Assembly (NCBI RefSeq): GCF_023898315.1 | Contig: NC_064622.1 | Location: 272,853,503-272,917,502 of the forward strand | Length of the DNA: 64,000 nt | Reading direction: 5' to 3' | From: Schistocerca nitens | Lineage: Eukaryota > Arthropoda > Insecta > Orthoptera > Acrididae | In this document: positions 1 to 11,025 of the stretch, in pieces | Layout: the number at the start of each line of letters is the position of its first letter | How positions within the stretch are numbered: the stretch's first letter is position 1 | Notes under the pieces: generated by a model | Told to the model about the DNA's origin: nothing | The model's database searches: none | Seen by the model: the letters and a program-made list of their open reading frames with translations, nothing else | Program-made: the position numbers and the translations under genes

Positions 1-1
1 C

Positions 2-211
2 CAATATTTTTCTGTCGAATATGCCTGGGATGGATTGAAAAGGGCTGTTTATGGACGACGTGACCCATCAACCACTCTGAGCGATCTACGCCGAATCGCC
101 GTTGAGGAGCGGGACAATCTGGACCAACAGTGCCTTGATGAACCTGTGGATACTATGCCACAACGAATAGAGGCATGCATCGATGCAAGATGATGTGCTA
201 CTGTATATTAG
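2..211 (+). pseudogene. Tc1-like transposase, C-terminal fragment
   Basis: Frame 2 reads about 63 residues typical of the last part of a Tc1-family transposase: VEYAWDGLKRAV, then TLSDLRRIAVEERDNL, then MPQRIEACIDAR. This is the stretch after the catalytic Glu, which in the family helps the DDE fold and ends in a glycine-rich motif followed by an aromatic residue. A TGA at 191-193 falls inside that ending; reading through it gives an aromatic last residue and a TAG at 209-211, so the TGA looks like a decayed codon. The rest of the gene lies upstream of the window. The family is different from the mariner that begins about 85 bases later. Confident as transposon-derived; subfamily not resolved. 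Confidence 0.8.
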
Positions 212-296
212 ATGTACCGGTGTGTAGAACAATCTGGACCACCACCTCTGAATGTGGTACAACATGCAATGTGTGGTTTTCATGAGCAATACGGTA

Positions 297-1602
297 CATT
301 CAAGTTCTAAGGCCTCCAATTTTTTTTTATCCGGACTGGAAAGAGATAGAAACATGCGCATTGTTTTAAAATGAGGCCGCGTTCATTGTCAATACGTCCC
401 AGAGACGGCAACACCGTACGGCAGATGGAATTTTACCGCCAGCGGCGAGAATGAGAACTGTTTTAAATACTTAAAATGGCGACGTTTTCCTCACTTGAAC
501 AGCGTGCAATCATTCGTTTTCTGAATTTGCGTGGTGTGAAACCAATTAAAATTCATCGACAGTTGAAGGAGACATGTGGTGATGGAGTAATGGATGTGTC
601 GAAAGTGCGTTCGTGGGTGCTACAGTTTAATGAAGGCAGAACATCGTGTGACAACAAACCGAAACAACCTCAGGCTCGCACAAGCCGGTCTGACGACATG
701 ATCGAGAAAGTGGAGAGAATTGTTTTGGGGGATCGCCGAATGACTGTTGAACAGGTCGCTTCCAGAGTTGGCATTTCTGTGGGTTCTGTGCACACAATCC
801 TGCATGACGACCCGTAAATACGAAAAGTGTCATCCAGGTGGGTGCCACGAATGCAGACGGACGACCACATGGCTGCCCGTGTGCCATGTTGCCAAGCAAT
901 GTTGACGCGCAACAACAGCATGAATGGGACTTTCTTTTCGTCGGTTGTGACAATGGATGAGACGTGGATGCCATTTTTAAATCCAGAAACAAAGCGCGAG
1001 TCAGCTCAATGGAAGAACACAGATTCACCGTCACCAAAAAAATTTCGGGTAACCGCAAGTGCTGAAAAAATGATGGTGTCCATGTTCTGGGACAGCGAGG
1101 GCGTAATCCTTACCCATTGCGTTCCAAAGGGCACTACGGTAATAGGTGCATCCTACGAAAATGTTTTGAAGAACAAATTCCTTCCTGCACTGCAACAAAA
1201 ACGTCCGGTAAGGGCTGCGCGTGTGCTGTTTCACTGAGACAACGCACCCGCACATCGAGCTAACGTTACGCAACAGTTTCTTCGTGATAACAACTTTGAA
1301 GTGATTCCTCATGCTCCATACTCACCTGACCTGGCTCCTAGTGACTTTTGGCTTTTTCCAACAATGAAAGACACTCTCCGTGGCCGCACATTCACCAGCC
1401 GTGCTGCTATTGCCTCAGCGATTTTCCAGTGGTCAAAACAGACTCCTAAAGAAGCCTTCGCCGCTGCCATGGAATCATGGCGTCAGCGTTGTGAAAAATG
1501 TGTACGTCTGCAGGGCGATTACGTCGAGGAGTAACGCCGGTTTCATCGATTTCGGGTGAGTAGTTAATTAGAAAAAAAATTGGAGGCCTTAGAACTTGAA
1601 TG
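297..1602 (+). mobile_element. mariner element, near full length
   Basis: Inverted repeats of about 32 bases bound the element: 297-328 (CATTCAAGTTCTAAGGCCTC and a T-run) and the reverse complement at 1571-1602. A TA dinucleotide precedes the left end at 295-296, as expected for TA-targeted insertion; the right flank is CA, so that copy of the duplication has mutated. The total of 1306 bp and the single transposase frame inside are normal for mariner. No later insertion interrupts it. Confidence 0.9.
476..1534 (+). pseudogene. mariner transposase (DD34D) with two nonsense codons
   Basis: One frame runs from ATG 476 to TAA 1534, 352 codons, the usual length for a mariner transposase, which cuts and pastes the element through a DDD active site. 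The N-terminal half has the paired helix-turn-helix region (EQRAIIRFLNLRG near residue 8, VEQVASRVGISVGSVHTIL near residue 92). Catalytic Asp residues are visible in VTMDETW, in DNAPAH and in YSPDLAPSDFW, with 34 residues between the second and third. Only two in-frame stops break it: TAA at 815-817 just after HDDP, and TGA at 1235-1237 immediately before DNAPAH, where family members have Gln or Trp. No frameshift is needed. The catalytic triad is intact, so inactivation looks recent compared with other elements in the window. Confidence 0.92.
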
Positions 1603-3169
1603 CACGAATGATGTTTATGTTGATCTCTGTTTCGGTTTTCTGTACAGGTTCCGGAACTCTCGGGACCGAGGTGATGCATAACATTTTTTGATGTGTGTTT
1701 ATAAACAAAACGAAAACGTTACCACATTTAAAATTTCGTTACGCTTTATCATGTCGTTTCTTATGCATACTTGTACGTGATGTTTAGTGACGCAGCTTAC
1801 CTTAAATAACAGTGTGTGGCCTTTAGGTGGCATTAAATGCAAGTGGAAAAGTCATGTTAAATTTCAAATGAAGGACTATAAGTTTTCTAATATTGAGCGT
1901 GTTGTCATTAGATAAAATTAATAATAATTACTATAATAATAAGAAAATTGACGATTGTGGCGATGAAAAAAATTTAACAGAGGGCTTAAAATTCTAAATA
2001 ACTTCCCCTTTACTGTAAAGTATGAGAAAACTATATTGCAAACAGTTTCTTTTTATCTCGTGAGAAAATAAAACTTCATGACTTTATAAATAAAATACAT
2101 AGTAAGGACACTGAAATATTAATATAAAAGATGGAACTGTAGGCTTTTGTATCGGCGCCATCTTGCGGATGTTGTGTTTACTTTTGGTGTTACACTAGTG
2201 GTAAGCATTTTATATAACATAGCAATATATCCAGAAGAAGTGTAATGATAAAAAATTTAAGGTCTATTACCCAGTGCTTAAAAATCGTCTTAAGTTTATA
2301 AATAGCGCTGATAAGAGTAATCTACTGAGGAACCAGAAATTTCAAGGTTCTTAGCTGTGTGAGTAAAATGGCGGAGAAACACGAAAGATGTTCTCATGAT
2401 AAGGTGCTTGGATTGTAGCTGTCGGATATTAAGCGCAGGATTCAGATTTAAATGAAGATTTTCTCTGCCTCAGGCAGCGCTGTTGGTTCATTGTCTGCAG
2501 TGGTAAGCGACGCTTCTTGCGCCACCGTCCATTTCCCCTTTCTCCTCCTCCTCCTTCACATCCTCCTCTTCCAACCGCCCCGCTCTCCAAGAAAAAGGTG
2601 TCTTGATGAGTTTCAGCAGCTAGTGGACCAGCAGGGACGAGAGAGCGTGGAGGCCCCACCGACTAGCCAACGAATTCGTCTCCGCTGCCATACTGAGGCA
2701 GCACAGTGTAGACATTGGCATCTCCAGGCTGCATCCTCCTCTTGCTGCTGCTCCACAACACTGCTAATACATTCTCTGAAAGTTATTCGATTTGGAACAA
2801 ATTACACAGCGTCGTGGGCATCTGTCGAACCCTCGGGCATAGGCCATTAAGGCCTATCTGCATTCAGTTGAGTAGTGGCTCTACCTTTGCGGAGTCCATA
2901 GGTTTTGTCTATTTTAAACAATTCCTTCTGGAAGTTTCCTTCTTCATAACTGCGTCTTTATAGAATCTTTTGGGAACCAAGGCGTTATCACTATTTTATC
3001 AATTTCAACACGTCGTCTTTCGGTAATAAGCAAAGTAAAAGATGATGGAGAGCTCTTTCCCACGTTACAAAAATTTACTTCTAAAGAACTATGCTAGATA
3101 CAGCTACGCGATTTGTTGCAAACGATAGCGCAGTTCAAAGTTTTTGTGGACACAGTTTCGCATGAAAAT
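1603..3169. other. no gene recognised, AT-rich
   Basis: About 1.5 kb without a convincing gene. The stretch 1680-2330 is AT-rich with short A and T runs. A pyrimidine-rich patch lies at 2529-2590, and a CTGCTGCTGC-type patch near 2740-2755. The open frames across 2429-2963 have low-complexity Leu/Ser/Cys composition and no domain I recognise. Confidence 0.6.
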
Positions 3170-3720
3170 CAGGTTTTCTGTATTTGATGAGGATACGCTG
3201 TGAGACAAAGCTGTATCCTGTCTCCACGATTGTTCAGTGGGCGTAGCAAGCACATTATGAGGGAGGGTCTTGAAGTTTGGTGTGGTTACATCGTTGTAGT
3301 TGGCAGGAAAATTAAGTCTCAGTTACGCAGATGACACTCCGCTAATGAAAACAAACGAACATCAACTGGAAACCTCCATGCGAAGGTATCCCGAACGAAA
3401 CAGAGAGTCTGGTGTTGAAATCAACACCACGTAGACCAAAGTGATAATTCTAAGTCACCCTAATAACAGCAGACTTGACATGACAGGAATTGCAGCCTAT
3501 GAGGTCGTCAGTAACTTTGAACACTAAGAGTCTAGTGGCACTGACAATGGAGATTCCGAGCCTGAGATCATTTCGATTACGAAAAAAACATGCATGCATC
3601 TGGAAGGACAGCTCCATTACTGCCAAGACGAAGCTCAGCCTTGTCCGAACTCTAATATTCGCTATCATACCATCTTCTGCTCTCATACACGGGCCATATC
3701 TACGTTCACTGTAGGGAGGC
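3170..3720 (+). pseudogene. RTE-like LINE reverse transcriptase fragment
   Basis: Translation gives AVRQSCILSPRLF near 3200-3240, matching the (G)VRQGCILSPLLF block of non-LTR reverse transcriptases, then SKHIMREGLE, then after a one-base frameshift YADDTPLM at 3324-3347 (the RT catalytic YADD box), then a degenerate GVEIN...TKV segment. Further on, IWKDSSITAKTKLSLVRTLIF (about 3594-3655, another frame) matches the conserved IWKDR.I...TK..LVR.LVFPI region downstream of the RT core in RTE/BovB-like LINEs. At least two frameshifts and one stop separate these blocks. The 5' part of the LINE and its 3' tail were not found. It appears related to the decayed LINE at 52.6-55.4 kb on the opposite strand. 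Confidence 0.75.
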
Positions 3721-4870
3721 GAGTACAAATTCATTTATTTTCCATGAAGATTTCGTTTTGCCGATCTAAGTTTCACAGCCAGCTAACTGCACCCATTATG
3801 GACATAGGTGAGAGTACCGGCATTTCTTCATACTTTCCTAGGATTTTTTCTTTCACTCTTCAATGTATTCCGCAATCAATGGACACGTCCACGAACGCAG
3901 TTAGACGGTTCTTGTATTCTTGACTCAATGAATCAAATATTTTTATGTCACGTATTAATAAAACAGACTGTTACAGTAATCCCTAATTTCTTTTCTTAGT
4001 TTGGTGGATCCCGTTATCGATTTATCCTTGTGAAATTCAGTACTCTTATTTTTATGCTTCATTGGCCTGCCCTTGCTAATTCAGGTGGATAAACCATTAT
4101 CCATTGTGCGACCTTGTTTTCATTTTATTTGTATTATCTTATGTGAGGTTATTCTTAACTGTAGGTCACCAGGGACATATTCTATAGCATCTCAGTTGTA
4201 TGCTGAACTGCTCAACCAACACGTCACAGTTAGAATTGACTTTGCCAGTCTGGTACAAGAGGACTTCTTGTTTCAACGTGAACTCCGAACCTTATAGTAT
4301 TTTTACGTTTTTCATGTATACAAAGTATCGCGATAGGCGAAGGAGAACCAAGGAACAGAACAAAAACCTAGGTCAAACTCAGGATTGAATTTCGAACCTT
4401 ACGATTTTTAGTATGGCACTTAAACACTCAGCAGTAGAACTGCATAAGCTGGGAGCAATATTCGAATTATTAAGTTTTCAAGTTTCTGCTAATTAGGATC
4501 ATTCTGTAGTCCAAGCTCCAGATTGGCTCCCAATCTACCTGTTCATCCCCAAACACAGCGTGAAACCAAACTCCACAGACAAATATTTGCTTGCATACCC
4601 ATATTCTGCAGCAACCGTTATAAATCAGTCATTATTATTTTTTTTTTCGTCTTAATCTTACTGCGATTAAAGTGTGTATTTCGCCCGGCGCATTTCGCTT
4701 TATTTACAACACACCTTCAGTGGATGCTCTACAAATGTGGCATACGTAAAATTGTATTTACAAGGCTGGCAAAACTCATGACCAGCACGAGAAAAAGGAA
4801 CAAGCAACAACCCTGCGCTGTGAGCGAAACATGTGAAAATACAGTGCTATTTTTTGTGAAATATACAAAA
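3721..4870. other. no gene recognised
   Basis: No domain or repeat boundary identified. Open frames here (for example 4523-4891) have no recognisable motif and composition like the surrounding AT-rich DNA. Confidence 0.5.
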
Positions 4871-5029
4871 AATGGATTCAAATGGCTCTGAGCACTATGG
4901 GACTTAACATCTGAGGTCATCGGTCCCCTATAACTTAGAACTACTTAAACCTAACTAACCTAAGGACATCACACACATCCATACCCGAGGCAGGAAGCGT
5001 CTCGAGCCGCTCGGCCACACCGGCCAGCA
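4871..5029 (-). mobile_element. SINE-A, internally shortened
   Basis: Member of the main tRNA-derived SINE family (called SINE-A here), antisense: it starts with the TGGATTCAAATGGCTCTGAG end and finishes at the tRNA-like CGGCCACACCGGCC head. The copy lacks the B-box segment: CCCGAGGCAGGA is followed directly by a short junction and then CTCGAGCCGCTCGG. A perfect 12-base target duplication AAATATACAAAA flanks it at 4859-4870 and 5030-5041. Confidence 0.92.
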
Positions 5030-5365
5030 AAATATACAAAAGTGATGCGAAAAAACCGGAAGTGCAGCAAACAAAATATGACTCACAAAAGCTGAAAAAC
5101 TGCGACAAGTGAATGTGCGCCCAGGAATTTTACAACTCCAGGTTCCGCTAATAACTAGAAAAAAATAAATGGACTTCAGGACAAGTAAACAAGTGGAAAA
5201 GGCCCCTTCATTAAATTGTAGGCCAATTTTATAAAGAAAATCTGTTTTTTAATCTATAAATACCGAACTGTAGAAACATTTTGTATATCGTAGTTCCAGA
5301 ACGACCATTGAAGCTGCTTTGCAAATACGAGTACTACAATCCACAGACGAAACTTCAGAGATGTA

Positions 5366-6787
5366 CACTCCTGGAAATTGAAATTAGAACACCGTGAATT
5401 CATTGTCCCAGGAAGGGGAAACTTTATTGACACATTCCTGGGGTCAGATACATCACATGATCACACCGACAGAACCACAGGCACATAGACACAGGCAACA
5501 GAGCATGCACAATGTCGGCACTAGTACAGTGTATATCCACCTTTCGCAGCAATGCAGGCTGCTATTCTCCCATGAAGACGATCGTAGAGATGCTGGATGT
5601 AGTCCTGTGGAACGGCTTGCCATGCCATTTCCACCTGGCGCCTCAGTTGGACCAGCGTTCGTGCTGGACGTGCAGACCGCGTGAGACGACGCTTCATCCA
5701 GTCCCAAACATGCTCAATGGGGGACAGATCCGGAGATCTTGCTGGCCAGGGTAGTTGACTTACACCTTCTAGAGCACGTTGGGTGGCACGGGATACATGC
5801 GGACGTGCATTGACCTGTTGGAACAGCAAGTTCCCTTGCCGGTCTAGGAATGGTAGAACGATGGGTTCGATGACGGTTTGGATGTACCGTGCACTATTCA
5901 GTGTCCCCTCGACGATCACCAGTGGTGTACGGCCAGTGTAGGAGATCGCTCCCCACACCATGATGCCGGGTGTTGGCCCTGTGTGCCTCGGTCGTATGCA
6001 GTCCTGATTGTGGCGCTCACCTGCACGGCGCCAAACACGCATACGACCATCATTGGCACCAAGGCAGAAGCGACTCTCATCGCTGAAGACGACACGTCTC
6101 CATTCGTCCCTCCATTCACGCCTGTCGCGACACCACTGGAGGCGGGCTGCACGATGTTGGGGCGTGAGCGGAAGACGGCCTAACGGTGTGCGGGACCGTA
6201 GCCCAGCTTCATGGAGACGGTTGCGAATGGTCCTCGCCGATACCCCAGGAGCAACAGTGTCCCTAATTTGCTGGGAAGTGGCGGTGCGGTCCCCTACGGC
6301 ACTGCGTAGGAACCTACGGTCTTGGCGTGCATCCGTGCGTCGCTGCGGTCCGGTCCCAGGTCGACGGGCACGTGCACCTTCCGCCGACCACTGGCGACAA
6401 CATCGATGTACTGTGGAGACCTCACGCCCCACGTGTTGAGCAATTCGGCGGTACGTCCACCCGGCCTCCCGCATGCCCACTATACGCCCTCGCTCAAAGT
6501 CCGTCAACTGCACATACGGTTCACGTCCACGCTGTCGCGGCATGCTACCAGTGTTAAAGACTGCGATGGAGCTCCGTATGCCACGGCAAACTGGCTGACA
6601 CTGACGGCGGCGGTGCACAAATGCTGCGCAGCTAGCGCCATTCGACGGCCAACACCGCGGTTCCTGGTGTGTCCGCTGTGCCGTGCGTGTGATCATTGCT
6701 TGTACAGCCCTCTCGCAGTGTCCGGAGCAAGTATGGTGGGTCTGACACACCGGTGTCAATGTGTTCTTTTTTCCATTTCCAGGAGTG
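5366..6787 (-). mobile_element. Tc1-like element, full length
   Basis: Ends CACTCCTGGAAATTGAAA at 5366 and the reverse complement of CACTCCTGGAAATGGAAA at 6787, each followed outward by TA (5364-5365 and 6788-6789), the expected Tc1/mariner target duplication. The 1422-bp element holds one transposase frame on the minus strand. Nothing has inserted into it, and both ends and both TA copies are still exact, which suggests a fairly recent copy. Confidence 0.93.
5521..6543 (-). CDS. Tc1-like transposase, open but catalytic Asp244 is Val
   Basis: An uninterrupted 340-residue frame, full length for Tc1-family transposases, which cut and paste their element by a DDE active site. I start it at ATG 6543 (MPRQRGRE); the open frame extends upstream, but that part lies outside the family's usual N-terminus and runs into the end of the element. 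Residues about 10-55 and 75-125 form the paired HTH domains (FERGRIVGMREAGWTYRRIA; GVSARTIRNRLHEAGL). Asp155 sits in VVFSDESRF and Glu277 in DLSPIEH. The second catalytic residue, expected Asp in FQQDNARPH, is Val244 (codon GTC at 5812-5814; one base from GAC). That should abolish catalysis although the frame is open. The spacing from position 244 to Glu277 is 32 residues rather than the usual 34. Confidence 0.92.
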   Translation of the reverse strand: MPRQRGREPYVQLTDFERGRIVGMREAGWTYRRIAQHVGREVSTVHRCCRQWSAEGARARRPGTGPQRRTDARQDRRFLRSAVGDRTATSQQIRDTVAPGVSARTIRNRLHEAGLRSRTPLGRLPLTPQHRAARLQWCRDRREWRDEWRRVVFSDESRFCLGANDGRMRVWRRAGERHNQDCIRPRHTGPTPGIMVWGAISYTGRTPLVIVEGTLNSARYIQTVIEPIVLPFLDRQGNLLFQQVNARPHVSRATQRALEGVSQLPWPARSPDLSPIEHVWDWMKRRLTRSARPARTLVQLRRQVEMAWQAVPQDYIQHLYDRLHGRIAACIAAKGGYTLY

Positions 6788-8410
6788 TATAACCCATATT
6801 TTCTGAGTATTTTGGTAAAGGGGACGTATGGTCTTCGAAGGCTGTTTAGCAATGTAATTATAGTTTGTTTGGTATTTCACCTCAGTTATCCTTGTTTCTG
6901 TGGACATACCTTCACAACAGCTTAGAATATTCAGTCACGAAAAGGAACGACACTACACACATTGTGACGTATAGAGGCAACCGTGGGGCAGCCGTCGCTG
7001 AGTGAACACCTTAGCATAGCTTCAATGTACTGCTCTCCCGTTGCATTGAGTGAATCCATACACGAGATGCATACGGGCCATCTATTTATCGGTAATTCTA
7101 TTGATGCTGCTGTGTATCACTGTTGCAGTTCAGCATGCCTATTCAGACTGCCGGACAAAGAATTCCGGCCTGTGTTTTCAGGATCGTTGGGAGTGTATGG
7201 GAAACAAGGACGGTGCTTGCTCTAATTCGATGACTTTGGCTTCCGCATTTCGGCGCTCATTTCTGTACTGTAACATAATGGAATTTAGGAAAACACCATT
7301 ACTTGCAAATGCGCATTGGTATAATACTTCATTTTGCTGCGTCGGAAAGGTAGAGTTTTCAGCTTTGTAAATGTAATCTTCCTTGTGAACGAAGCTAAAT
7401 CCACTTTTCAGAGCGAGAGGGTTTGCTCCATGTACTAGGGTTAATATTGGTATTTCATGTATTCATTTGTGAATGTAGGTCATGGCATCTATATTAGTAA
7501 ACGCTAACCCGGAACACGGTACAAGTAGGTGCAACAAAAATTAGACGTTCACTATTCGCGTTATTATCGACCGAATTTAAAATTTCAAATGATGTGCTAA
7601 TCTATTTATTAAGAGGTATGTTCTTACATTAAAAGATTCATACAATAAGCCAAGTATTACAGTCATAAACTGCGTTTTTCGCTTGAGGCAGCGTAATCGA
7701 CAACGCACAAATACCAGGAATTTATTCAGCCACTGGTTGAGAATGAGAGCAGTTAGACTTCCAACACTTTACACATAATTTCAAACCTATACGAAACTTT
7801 TTCTCGCTGGCACCTCCAAAAAATTAATGGAAGGAAAAAACTTTATCGCCTACAGCACTTCTGCCGTTCACACAGTCAAACTTCGGGAACGAGCATGACG
7901 TTTTAATTTATTAGTACCTTACTACCTGTTCTATTCGAAACAAAGTTTGCAGACAGAGTCCATGTAAGCTACTGAATGGACATGCAAAATTACATCATTG
8001 TACGACATATAGTTCAGGATAAATGACGTCGTAAACATTTAGAATGTGAAAAACTAGCTTTTTCTTAAAACAAAACGTATATTACCCGGTTTACTCTCGT
8101 CCAGTATATCATAATGAGAGCACTTAGCGACGTTCAACAAATTTCAGTAATTTTAAACCTTTCCTAAAGTGTTTCTGGCTCACATGCTCAAAAGTGTATA
8201 TATAACGTATTAACTCATTTATAATCAAGCGTTTAAGATTGTTTCTTGCTTGGTAGTTCGATTCTTTAGAGAATCGGGGGCTTACTGACATGTTAATATC
8301 TCGCTTATTAATATTACAATGGGAATTTATGATTGTGTGTGGTTTCTTTTTGTTCTGATTCAAGCGCTTTGTGAAACTGTTTTTTTTTAATTTTTTTTTT
8401 TAATTTTAAA
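6788..8410. other. no gene recognised
   Basis: Some 1.6 kb with short open frames only (longest about 106 codons, 7050-7370) and no recognisable domain. A T-rich run lies at about 8380-8402, directly before the SINE at 8411. Confidence 0.5.
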
Positions 8411-8596
8411 AAGTGTTTGAATTAGTAAGGGATCAAACTGCTTCGGTCATCGGTCGCTAGACTTACTCACTACTTAATCTAACTTACGCTAAGAACAACA
8501 CACACACCCATGCCCGAGGGAGGACTCGAACTTCTGGCAGGAGGGGCCGCACAACCCGTGACGGCACCTCAAACCGCGCGGCCACTATGGCCGGCC
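8411..8596 (-). mobile_element. SINE-B, tRNA-derived, antisense
   Basis: A second SINE family related to SINE-A in layout but distinct in sequence. Read on the minus strand it has a GGCCGGCCATAGTGGCCGCG head, a B box AGTTCGAGTCCTCCC, then GGGCATGGGTGTGTGTGTTG, and a 3' part with GACCGATGACC. SINE-A has GGTTCGAATCCTGCC and GACTGATGACC at the same places. RNA polymerase III A and B boxes in the head would be its promoter by family precedent. Confidence 0.8.
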
Positions 8597-8690
8597 ATAT
8601 CCTCTCGATAAGAAAGGATGCAAATATACTTTCCATTGATATCAGAAAGTTAGAAAGTGTTGATCGTAATGTTGTATTCACTTAAAAACA

Positions 8691-8832
8691 GACTGCTACG
8701 GTCGCAGGTTCGAATCCTGCCTCGGGCATGGATGTGTGTGATGTCCTTAGGTTAGTTAGGTTTAAGTAGTTCTAAGTTCTAGGGGACTGATGACCTCAGA
8801 AGTTAAGTCCCATAGTGCTCAGAGCCATTTCA
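8691..8832 (+). mobile_element. SINE-A, 5'-truncated
   Basis: Starts at GACTGCTACGGTCGCAGG, just before the B box, so the A-box half of the tRNA-like head is missing; the remainder runs to CAGAGCCATTTCA. The duplication ACTTAAAAACA is exact at 8680-8690 and 8833-8843, so the truncation happened during insertion rather than by later deletion. Confidence 0.93.
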
Positions 8833-8843
8833 ACTTAAAAACA

Positions 8844-9424
8844 CGTTCAAACTCCCTTTACATTTATTGTTGCTCTATGAAGGTCCTTCCTACTTTTGAG
8901 TATATCAATCAAGTAACACTCAGAGTGCGTTAATTTTCATTCACGGTCAAAATTTTATATAAAAATGAAACTGATTACAGGGCATTTTCACCAGTTATAT
9001 ACTCAGTTTAAATTCAGAAAGAAGTAATATCTTGTCACCTTATAACACAAGAATGGAGCAAGTTTGTCGCCAAACAAGACACATAGTCCGTAGAGCCACT
9101 AGTTGCACTACTGTGTAGATATTTATCGTGTAATACGTATTCGAAGATACGTGTAGGTATAAAACCAAACGAAGTGGAATCACTCTGAGGCGAAGCATCT
9201 TAGATTACAGATTTTTCATATCAAAATACTCTGAAAATATCCCTGAACGGCCTCCGAAATGATTCAATAGTCGACAGGTGTACTGATAGCGCTGGTTGTA
9301 CCGTTGGGCACCGCTACCGGCATCTGTGGACCGTTCTGTCATCAAATACGCCGGGAGAGTCTGAAGAATCAGACCTGAGAAATCTCGTCGGCAGAGTTCG
9401 AGGTCACGCTGAACATTCCACAAC
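8844..9424. other. no gene recognised
   Basis: Nothing identified in this stretch of about 580 bases. Confidence 0.45.
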
Positions 9425-9690
9425 CCTCTGTGAAGTGTGTCGTGGAGGGTTTTTGGACCAGTATCGTAGATTTTCTGTCCTGCTCCATCTGAGCATGAAA
9501 TGAAGGAAACATGTCTGTCTGTACCCCTCTCTACTCGCCCTAAACTCTCTTACCTGATTCCCATGATTCCTAAGCGAGATGTACGCTGGTGGCAGCATAA
9601 TGATCGCCCAGCTCTCTTCGAATACACCATCTCTACATTCTGAGTCACGCTTATTCCAGTGACTCCCATTTAAGTGTGCTAAGCGTCTCT
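9425..9690 (-). pseudogene. CR1-like LINE, 3' fragment
   Basis: Minus-strand reading gives LPPAYISLRNHGNQVREF followed by RASREGYRQTCF. This matches the C-terminal signature seen in the better preserved LINE at 49.6 kb (LLSPTYISRRDHEDKIREM, HTEAYRQSFF). The region ends near the position where a LINE 3' end would lie. Only the C-terminal part remains; no RT motif. The outer limits are approximate. Confidence 0.6.
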
Positions 9691-10561
9691 GTTACACTGT
9701 CACGTGGGCTTTACCGCCTCGTTAAGGTCATATCAGTGCGTTTCAGAATTCATTCGATGTCTGCTGTCGTGATGTGAAGTTAGGGGATCGCTAAGGCCAC
9801 TGAGCTGAACCATCTCACCCAGTCCACTTATCCGGAAACTTATCATCTATAAATTGACAGACATTCAGGAACTAGTGGAGTGGTGCTCTATCCTATGACG
9901 TCAGGTTGCAGGTGTTCCAGTTGTAGCACATCAAACTCTTGTTACACGTCCGTTGACGGCAGACTCGATGAAGAAGAGTGGACCGATGCATCATTTGTGC
10001 ATCAGTCCGCACCATAAACTGACGTTGCACGGTCTCTTTCCATTTCAAGTGTAACATTAGGATGCTGTGAACCCCGTAGTTCCAAACGAACTAATTTTTT
10101 ACTCTCCGGCAGCCTCTGGTCGGACCAGTCTACCTTCTCCATCCCCAAGGGGCGTCCGCCTGTGGATACTGCGCCGTATTCGTAAGCTGCCCCTGGCTTT
10201 TCTGTGTCTTTCCGCCTCCACGCTCTTGCGAGTCGCCGTGCCGCCCTACCGCGCCCAACTCGGCTCTTACTGTAACCCTTCGGCACGCTACCTCCGCTCT
10301 GGCCGTCCGCCTGTCTGCTGTCCCGCTGCATTATAATCGGCGCTCGCTTAATTAGAAACGCTATAGCTTTAATTTCATTGCCTGTACAACAACGGGGTTT
10401 CTTTCTGAAGGCACCTCATATTCTTAACTATCGAATGAAGTTCTGAATACTATTGCTTATCTGAAGTGTGTTCATTCGTGCACAGCACATAGCCACGTTT
10501 CAGTGTGATAAGAACACTTTGCCGTCGCAAGTAAATGTGATTAATAATGAGAGCCGGCGAG
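9691..10561. other. no gene recognised; GC-rich patch at 10.07-10.34 kb
   Basis: No domain identified. The sub-stretch 10070-10340 is distinctly GC-rich and open in frames on both strands (89 and 109 codons), but the translations show no known motif and I see no splice pattern that would make them exons. Confidence 0.45.
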
Positions 10562-11025
10562 GTATCACACTACGAACTGTGACCTCTCTGAGAGGAAATC
10601 ACGAATCCAGTCACACAACTGAGACGATACTCCATATGGACGCAATTTGATTAATAGTCGCTTGCGAGGAAAGGTATCAAAAGCCTTCTGGAAATCTAGG
10701 AATATGGAATCGATCTGAGATCCCTTGTCGACAGCACTCATTACTTGATGGGAATAAAGGGCTTGCTGTGTTGCACAAGAACAATATTTTCTGAATCCGT
10801 GATGGTTATGTATTAATAAGTCATTTCCTTCAAGGTGATTCATAATGTTCGAGTACAGTATATGCTCCAAAATCCCACTGCAAATTGAGGTCAGTGATAT
10901 GAGTCTGTAATTCAATGGGTTACTCCTATTTCCTTTTTTGAATATTGGTATGACCTGTGCTACTTTCCAGTCTTTAGGAACAGGCCTATCGTCAAGTGAG
11001 TGGTTGTGTATGATTGCTAAGAAAG
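10562..11025 (-). pseudogene. CR1-like LINE reverse transcriptase fragment
   Basis: The minus strand encodes NYRLISLTSICSGILEHILY, then HHGFRKYCSCATQQAL, then FLDFQKAFDTFPRKRL and CDWIRDFLSERSQ, which are consecutive RT blocks (fingers and palm) of CR1/L2-type non-LTR retrotransposons. Just upstream in the same sense lies a decayed PKDWKVAQVIPIFKKG block. The YADD/FADD part and everything downstream are missing, so this is an internal fragment. Its block order and wording match the plus-strand LINE at 47.7-49.8 kb, so both probably belong to one family. Confidence 0.85.

Noticed and set aside
86..361. Minus-strand frame of 91 codons at the window start
   Set aside because: It is antisense to the Tc1 C-terminal fragment and the mariner inverted repeat; composition is noise.
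627..1058. Minus-strand frame of 143 codons
   Set aside because: Shadow of the mariner transposase on the other strand.
6008..6792. Plus-strand frames of 143 and 156 codons
   Set aside because: Antisense to the Tc1-like transposase at 5521-6543; no motif of their own.
8484..8681. Short minus-strand frame across 8.5-8.7 kb, and similar frames over SINEs (for example 13397-13612, 27058-27345)
   Set aside because: These translate tRNA-like SINE heads; the recurring ending SCLGHGCV is the SINE sequence itself.
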